Both the position numbers and the translations under genes were made by a program. The notes beneath the pieces were generated by a model. That model worked only from the letters and a program-made list of their open reading frames with translations. It made no database searches and had not been told where the DNA came from. Source: Pirellulales bacterium (lineage in GTDB: Bacteria; Planctomycetota; Planctomycetia; Pirellulales; Lacipirellulaceae). Taken from it: a DNA stretch of 64,000 nucleotides. The stretch lies in the NCBI GenBank assembly GCA_020847515.1, contig JADLBW010000142.1:1-64000 (forward strand), written 5' to 3'. Each line of letters opens with the position of its first letter. The stretch's first letter is position 1. Shown here piece by piece: positions 59,707 to 64,000 of this stretch.

Positions 59707-59898
59707 ATGGCAGGCATTCACGAAATCGCCCCCTCCGTCCCGAAGCCGAAGCGCCAGCCCCCGCACGCCGGCGAAACATGCGCCGTCTTGCGCGCCTACG
59801 TCGCCCAGTTCGAAGAACTGGTGCAGCGGAACAAGCGGCTCATCGAGCAAACGGAGACGAAGCTCAATTCTGCATCGATCCGTCGCCGGGCTGCTTAG
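59707..59898 (+). CDS. Small hypothetical protein (63 aa)
   Basis: Not recognised. The ATG at 59707 (MAGIHEIAPSVPKPKRQ) is preceded by CAAGGAAGAGCC, a strong ribosome binding site at good spacing, which is the main evidence that this is real. The protein is basic at the start and helical at the end (AVLRAYVAQFEELVQRNKRL), suggesting a short amphipathic helix. The longer ORF from 59674 starts at an upstream ATG without comparable spacing. No membrane segment. Confidence 0.5.
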   Translation: MAGIHEIAPSVPKPKRQPPHAGETCAVLRAYVAQFEELVQRNKRLIEQTETKLNSASIRRRAA

Positions 59899-59990
59899 CG
59901 ATCCTTCCTTGAAGCGGCGCCTCGGCGCAACAAGGCCTGGGAGGTTTCGCCGTTCAATGAGCTGGCGCGGCTTGCCGGCAGCCTGCGCCG

Positions 59991-60515
59991 CTAGGCTTTC
60001 GCCAAATGTCGCTCGGTGAGATACGAAAGGATGCCGCGGATCGAGATGACGCCGGCCAGTCGGTCCTGTTCGTCGAGGATCGGGACGTGGCGGTAGCCGC
60101 CCACGTGCATGCGATGCAGGGCAAAGGCGATCTTGTCGCGCATCCGCAGCGTCGCGGGGCTGACGGTCATCAGCGAGCTGACAGGTTTGTCGGCGAGCTT
60201 CGCCGCGTCGACATTCAGCCGCATCAGCGCGTCGCGTTCGGTGAAGATGCCCAGCAGTCGCCGCTGCTGGTCGACGATCACCACGCAGCCCACGCGCTGG
60301 TCGATCATCCGCTTGAGGACCTCGCCGACGGGCGTTTCCGGCCCCACCATGATCGGCGACCGCGGCTTGAGGCTCTCAATACGATCCTTCAAGAGGCCGC
60401 GCTCGACGGCTGTCATCGCCTGGGGCAAGCTGAGATCGGTGAGCGAGTGAAGGCACTCGTCGCACTGATCGGCGCCGTCCAGGTTTTCGCTACCGCAGGC
60501 AGGGCAGAGGAGCAT
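59991..60515 (-). CDS. Zinc-ribbon CBS-domain protein
   Basis: A 174-residue cytosolic protein. An N-terminal zinc ribbon (LLCPACGS...DQCDECLHSL, two CxxC pairs) is followed by two CBS domains: MIDQRVGCVVIVDQQRRLLG with FTERDALMR, and MHVGGYRHVPILDEQDRLAG with ISIRGILSYL. CBS pairs bind adenine nucleotides and act as energy or ligand sensors. The ATG at 60515 begins just before the ribbon; the longer ORF runs through a heptamer array. It lies downstream of korB on the same strand, so nucleotide-linked control of nearby metabolism is possible but unproven. Confidence 0.85.
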   Translation of the reverse strand: MLLCPACGSENLDGADQCDECLHSLTDLSLPQAMTAVERGLLKDRIESLKPRSPIMVGPETPVGEVLKRMIDQRVGCVVIVDQQRRLLGIFTERDALMRLNVDAAKLADKPVSSLMTVSPATLRMRDKIAFALHRMHVGGYRHVPILDEQDRLAGVISIRGILSYLTERHLAKA

Positions 60516-60530
60516 AAGGGGAGCGATTGG

Positions 60531-60624
60531 GTGACTGGTGACTGGTGACTGGTGATCAGCGATCAGTCGCGAAACGATCGCCCTGAGTTGCCTCCGACCT
60601 CTGGCCTCCGACCTCTGGCCTAAT
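60531..60624. repeat. Heptamer array abutting the korB stop
   Basis: In the korB sense it begins at the stop: TAGGCCAGAGGTCGGAGGCC then AGAGGTC GGAGGCA units. It ends in GATCACC AGTCACC AGTCACC AGTCACC. The 7-base period is clear on both sides of a central CGATCGTTTCGCGACTGATC. Confidence 0.8.
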
Positions 60625-61645
60625 TCACAATCCACGTATCGCCGGCGTTGAACAACGCCTCCAGATCGCCCTTGCCCTTCTTCTTGGTCGCGTCTTCAAT
60701 TTGCAGGTTGGCGAGCTGGTCGTACCGGGGAGCGTCGACGCACCGGAAGACGCCGATCGGCTCAGGGAAGCCGTCCTCGTACCGCATGCGACTGAGCAGA
60801 TAGGCGAGCGTCGGCTCGGGGCTCTTTTCGTCGTGGAACAACAGGTCGTCCTCGGTAATGCCCTTGCCCAGTTCCACCACCTCCGGGCTCATGCCGTTGA
60901 GCCGGATCCCCTTTTCGCGGTTCTTACCGAAGATCAGCGGCTTGCCGTGCTGCAACTCGAGCGTGGTGTCGGCCTTGGTGTCGCGGTCCTTGGCGTAGTC
61001 CCAGGCCCCGTCATTGAACACGTTGCAGTTCTGGTAGACCTCGATAAAGCTCGTCCCCGGATGCTCTGCCGCCCGCTTCAGCACCTCGCCGAGGTGGTTG
61101 ATGTGCGTGTCGATCGACCGCGCGACGAACGTCGCTTCGCAGCCGATGGCGATCGACAGCGGATGCAGCGGGTTGTCGATGGCGCCCATGGGCGTACTCT
61201 TGGTCTTCTGCCCAATCGGCGAAGTTGGCGAGTACTGACCCTTGGTCAGGCCGTAGATGCGGTTGTTGAACAGCACGATGTTCAGATCGAGATTTCGCCG
61301 AATCGCGTGCATCAGGTGATTGCCGCCGATCGACAGCGCATCGCCGTCGCCGGTGATAACCCACACCTGCAAATCGGGCCGGGCGCATTTGAGACCTGAC
61401 GCCACCGCGGGCGCCCGGCCGTGGATCGAGTGCATGCCGTAGGTGTTCATGTAGTACGGAAACCGGCTCGAGCAGCCGATGCCGCTGATGAACACGATCT
61501 TCTCGCGCGGCACGCCGAGGGTCGGCAGCACCTTTTTCATCTGGGCGAGAATGGAATAGTCGCCGCACCCGGGGCACCAACGGACGTCCTGATCGCTGGC
61601 AAAATCAGTGGGCTTCAGGACCGGCAGGGTGGTATCGATGCTCAT
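60620..61645 (-). CDS. korB: 2-oxoacid:ferredoxin oxidoreductase, beta subunit (KorB-like)
   Basis: Thiamine-diphosphate subunit of a 2-oxoglutarate (or related 2-oxoacid):ferredoxin oxidoreductase, which converts 2-oxoacid, CoA and ferredoxin to acyl-CoA, CO2 and reduced ferredoxin. Seen from the ATG at 61645: RWCPGCGDY (residues 22-30, Fe-S ligands), GIGCSSRFPYY, and the ThDP-binding motif GDGDALSIGGNHLMHAIRRN...NN; a later Cys in YQNCNVF completes the expected ligand set. At about 341 residues it has typical KorB size. The alpha-gamma subunit lies upstream, separated by a 418-base repeat-bearing gap. Exact 2-oxoacid specificity is inferred from overall resemblance to KorB. Confidence 0.9.
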   Translation of the reverse strand: MSIDTTLPVLKPTDFASDQDVRWCPGCGDYSILAQMKKVLPTLGVPREKIVFISGIGCSSRFPYYMNTYGMHSIHGRAPAVASGLKCARPDLQVWVITGDGDALSIGGNHLMHAIRRNLDLNIVLFNNRIYGLTKGQYSPTSPIGQKTKSTPMGAIDNPLHPLSIAIGCEATFVARSIDTHINHLGEVLKRAAEHPGTSFIEVYQNCNVFNDGAWDYAKDRDTKADTTLELQHGKPLIFGKNREKGIRLNGMSPEVVELGKGITEDDLLFHDEKSPEPTLAYLLSRMRYEDGFPEPIGVFRCVDAPRYDQLANLQIEDATKKKGKGDLEALFNAGDTWIVN

Positions 61646-61666
61646 AATATTTGTAATGCTTGGCAA

Positions 61667-62063
61667 GTAGACTCACACAAAGGCGCAACGGCGCAAATCA
61701 ACGGAATGATACGAACCGGCGGAACCATTCATAAAATAACGCGGATGTTTTGGCCCAAGGCCTCCTTCACCGGAGCCTAGGGCGCCGCCCTAGGCCTTGG
61801 AGGGAAACACAGATCATTTGGCTGCAGGCCAAACTCAACCGCTGCTGGCGCCTATCAGATGAATATGACCTTCGGTCAAGCGACTGCAACGTAACCATCT
61901 CCTGGGGCGGCGCTTCGCTTGCCCCAGGCTAGGGTGAATGTGGCCTGCGGCCAAATACCTAAGAAACCCTGAATGATTATCAGCGTTTCCCTTTTTCTTC
62001 TTCATCGCGCCTTGGCGCCTTTGCGTAAGTCACTCCTATTGGGACAGAGTTTGGATTGTTCGC
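61667..62063. repeat. Hairpin-rich gap between korA and korB
   Basis: No gene. It holds a run of short hairpins: AGCCTAGGGCGCCGCCCTAGG (about 61776), TTTGGCTGCAGGCCAAA (about 61818), TGACCTTCGGTCA (about 61867), TGGGGCGGCGCTTCGCTTGC-CCCA (about 61903) and TGGCCTGCGGCCA (about 61942). It also contains CGCAAAG-type repeats at 61677 and 62003. The spaced hairpins may modulate expression between the two subunit genes. Confidence 0.65.
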
Positions 62064-63944
62064 TTATTTATTCAACAACGTTTCGATCTTTTCGACCAGT
62101 TCGGCGACGCTGAACGGTTTGCCTTGCACCTTGTTGTGTCCCATGGCGTCGATCAGGTACTGGGCCCGCAGGAACGTGCGCAATTGGCCGAGGTTGAGCT
62201 CGGGCACGAGCACCGTCCGGAAGCTCTGCAGGATGTCGCCGAGGTTTTTCGGGAACGGATTGAGGTACCGCAGATGGCAATGGCTGACGCTCAGGCCCCG
62301 CTTCTGCACCTTGTGGACTGCCGTGGCGCACGCCCCGTACGTGCCGCCCCAGCTAACCACCAGCAGGTCGCCCTGGGCCGGTCCGTCGAGCGCTTGCAGC
62401 GGGACGTCGTCAGCTACCAGAGCCACCTTCTTCGCCCGGGTATGAACCATGTGCTCATGGTTCAGCGGGTCGTAGCTGACGTTGCCGGTGCCGTCCTGCT
62501 TCTCCAGACCGCCACTGCGGTGCATCAGCCCCGGCGTGCCGGGAACCGCCCACGGGCGGGCCAGCCGCTCGTTGCGGGCGTAGGGCAGGAACGCGTCGCC
62601 GTTGTTCGGCCCGGCGGGATGCGTAATTTCCAGCTTCGGCAGGTCGGCCAACGACGGAATTCGCCATGGCTCTGAGCCGTTGGCGATATAGCCGTCGGTC
62701 AGCAAGATGACCGGCGTCATGAACCGCACCGCGATCCGCCAGGCCTCCTGCACCGCATAGAAGCAGTCGGCCGGGCTACTGGCGGCGATCACCGGCATGG
62801 GGCACTCGCCGTTGCGGCCGAACATCGCCTGGAACAGGTCGGCCTGCTCGGTCTTGGTCGGCAGCCCGGTCGAGGGGCCGCCGCGCTGCACGTTGATCAC
62901 GAGCATCGGCAGCTCGGTCATTACGGCCAGGCCCATGGCCTCGGCCTTCAAGGCGATGCCCGGGCCGCTCGAGGCCGTGACCGCCATTTCGCCGGCGAAC
63001 GCCGCGCCGACGGTCGCGGTAACCGCCGCGATTTCGTCTTCGGCCTGGAACGTCAGCACGTCGAAATTCTTGTGGTTCGAAAGCTCGTGCAGAATGTCGC
63101 TGGCCGGCGTGATCGGATAGGCGCCGAGGAACAAGCGCTTGTTCGACTGGCGGGCCGCGGTGATCAGCCCGTAGGCCAGCGCCGTATTGCCCATGATGTT
63201 GCGGTACTTGCCGGCCGGCAGCTTCGCCGGGGCGACCGTGTACTGCGTGTTCATGGCCTCGACGGTTTCGCCGTAGTTGTAGCCGGCCTTAAGACTGGCC
63301 GTATTGGCCTGGGCCACCTCGGGCCGCTTGCCGAACTTCTGGGCGATGAACCGCAGCGTCGGCTCCAGCGACCGATCGTACAGCCAGAAGACCAGCCCCA
63401 TGGCGAAGAAGTTGCGGCACAGGTCCGCCTCCTTCTGCGACAGGCCGAGGCCCTCGACCGCCAGGCGGTTGAGCTTGGTCATCTCGACGGCGTGCATCTT
63501 GTACTTGTCGAGGCTGCCGTCTTCGAGCGGGTTGGTCTTGTAGCCGGCCTGCTCCATCCCCTTCTTGTCGAAGGCGTCCTTATTGATCAGCAGCACGCCC
63601 CCTTCCCGGAGGTCGCCCAGGTTGGTGATCAGGGCGGCGGGGTTCATCGCCACCAGGGCGTCGACCGTATCGCCGGGGGTGTAGATGTCGCTCGAGGAAA
63701 AGTGGACCTGAAAGCCCGAGACGCCCGCCTTGGTTCCGCGCGGGGCGCGAATCTCCGCCGGGAAGTCGGGAAAGGTCGCCACGTCGTTGCCGGCCAGGGC
63801 CGACGTGTTGGTGAACTGCGTGCCGGCAAGCTGCATGCCGTCGCCCGAGTCGCCGCAGAAGCGGACCGTCGCGTCTTCGAGTTGGGCGACGGGTTTGGAA
63901 ATTCCGTTGGGGGAGGGAGCCGTGGGAGCGGTAATCGTGGCCAT
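62064..63944 (-). CDS. korA: 2-oxoacid:ferredoxin oxidoreductase, fused gamma-alpha subunit (KorA-like)
   Basis: A 626-residue fusion typical of KorA-type enzymes. The N-terminal gamma domain ([40 protein letters not shown], residues about 25-210) is followed by the alpha pyrimidine-binding domain ([36 protein letters not shown], then [24 protein letters not shown]) and the C-terminal domain ending [11 protein letters not shown]. It pairs with korB downstream on the same strand. The ATG lies 56 bases from the window end. The two subunits are split by an unusually long intergenic region containing hairpins, so co-transcription is likely but not certain. Confidence 0.92.
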   Translation of the reverse strand: MATITAPTAPSPNGISKPVAQLEDATVRFCGDSGDGMQLAGTQFTNTSALAGNDVATFPDFPAEIRAPRGTKAGVSGFQVHFSSSDIYTPGDTVDALVAMNPAALITNLGDLREGGVLLINKDAFDKKGMEQAGYKTNPLEDGSLDKYKMHAVEMTKLNRLAVEGLGLSQKEADLCRNFFAMGLVFWLYDRSLEPTLRFIAQKFGKRPEVAQANTASLKAGYNYGETVEAMNTQYTVAPAKLPAGKYRNIMGNTALAYGLITAARQSNKRLFLGAYPITPASDILHELSNHKNFDVLTFQAEDEIAAVTATVGAAFAGEMAVTASSGPGIALKAEAMGLAVMTELPMLVINVQRGGPSTGLPTKTEQADLFQAMFGRNGECPMPVIAASSPADCFYAVQEAWRIAVRFMTPVILLTDGYIANGSEPWRIPSLADLPKLEITHPAGPNNGDAFLPYARNERLARPWAVPGTPGLMHRSGGLEKQDGTGNVSYDPLNHEHMVHTRAKKVALVADDVPLQALDGPAQGDLLVVSWGGTYGACATAVHKVQKRGLSVSHCHLRYLNPFPKNLGDILQSFRTVLVPELNLGQLRTFLRAQYLIDAMGHNKVQGKPFSVAELVEKIETLLNK

Positions 63945-64000
63945 GGTCGGCGGTGACGCCCTTGTGTCCGTTGGGGGTGGTGCGCCTGCTGGCGAGCTAG

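Overview
The window is GC-rich bacterial chromosome and almost certainly planctomycetal, most like a Pirellulales-type genome. The evidence is a DUF1559 prepilin-like protein next to a small lipoprotein, two PEP-CTERM proteins (one with dockerin-like repeats), a double-length UvrA, a 3085-residue secreted TPR protein, a MoxR/DUF58/VWA cluster and many short dispersed repeats between genes. This assignment comes from gene content; no database search was possible.

Layout. 1-9 kb (+ strand) is a glycerol/glycerophosphate cluster: secreted glycerophosphodiesterase, sn-glycerol-1-phosphate dehydrogenase, two organophosphate antiporters, a HAD-IIA phosphatase, glycerol kinase and glycerol facilitator. 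The first three genes overlap by ATGA junctions. 9-12.5 kb holds a radical-SAM DNA-repair C-terminal fragment, an amino-acid permease and a secreted metallopeptidase-like protein. 12.8-33.6 kb (- strand) holds FtsH and then, reading against transcription, VWA, VWA, DUF58, MoxR, a Cys-rich coiled-coil membrane protein and the giant TPR protein; this looks like one envelope or secretion-linked system. 33.7-36.4 kb holds an AbrB-Doc toxin-antitoxin pair whose toxin has an in-frame stop, a methyltransferase and an SGNH hydrolase. 36.5-44.1 kb is a 2533-residue tandem UvrA. 44.7-51.1 kb holds a fosmidomycin-resistance-type MFS pump, a GH18 protein, the PEP-CTERM pair, a lipoprotein and a DUF1559 protein. 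51.2-64 kb holds a fatty acid desaturase, a ketosynthase-like protein lacking its catalytic Cys, SmpB, a FecR-type N-terminal fragment, a YfcE-like phosphoesterase, an ATP-grasp/pyrophosphohydrolase pair, LarC, a small ORF, a CBS protein and 2-oxoacid:ferredoxin oxidoreductase KorAB.

The most unusual signal is a class of imperfect palindromes built from degenerate 7-bp tandem units. They lie between genes, often starting at or just after a stop codon, and also occur in frame inside uvrA at domain linkers, including the same two linkers in both UvrA halves. Several other dispersed repeat families (CGCGAA/CGCAAAG-type, CCCTCCC/GGGAGGG hairpins, a TTTTGCGACTGG inverted repeat) supply or abut the 3' ends of genes such as ftsH and larC. 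No rRNA, tRNA, CRISPR array or transposase was recognised.
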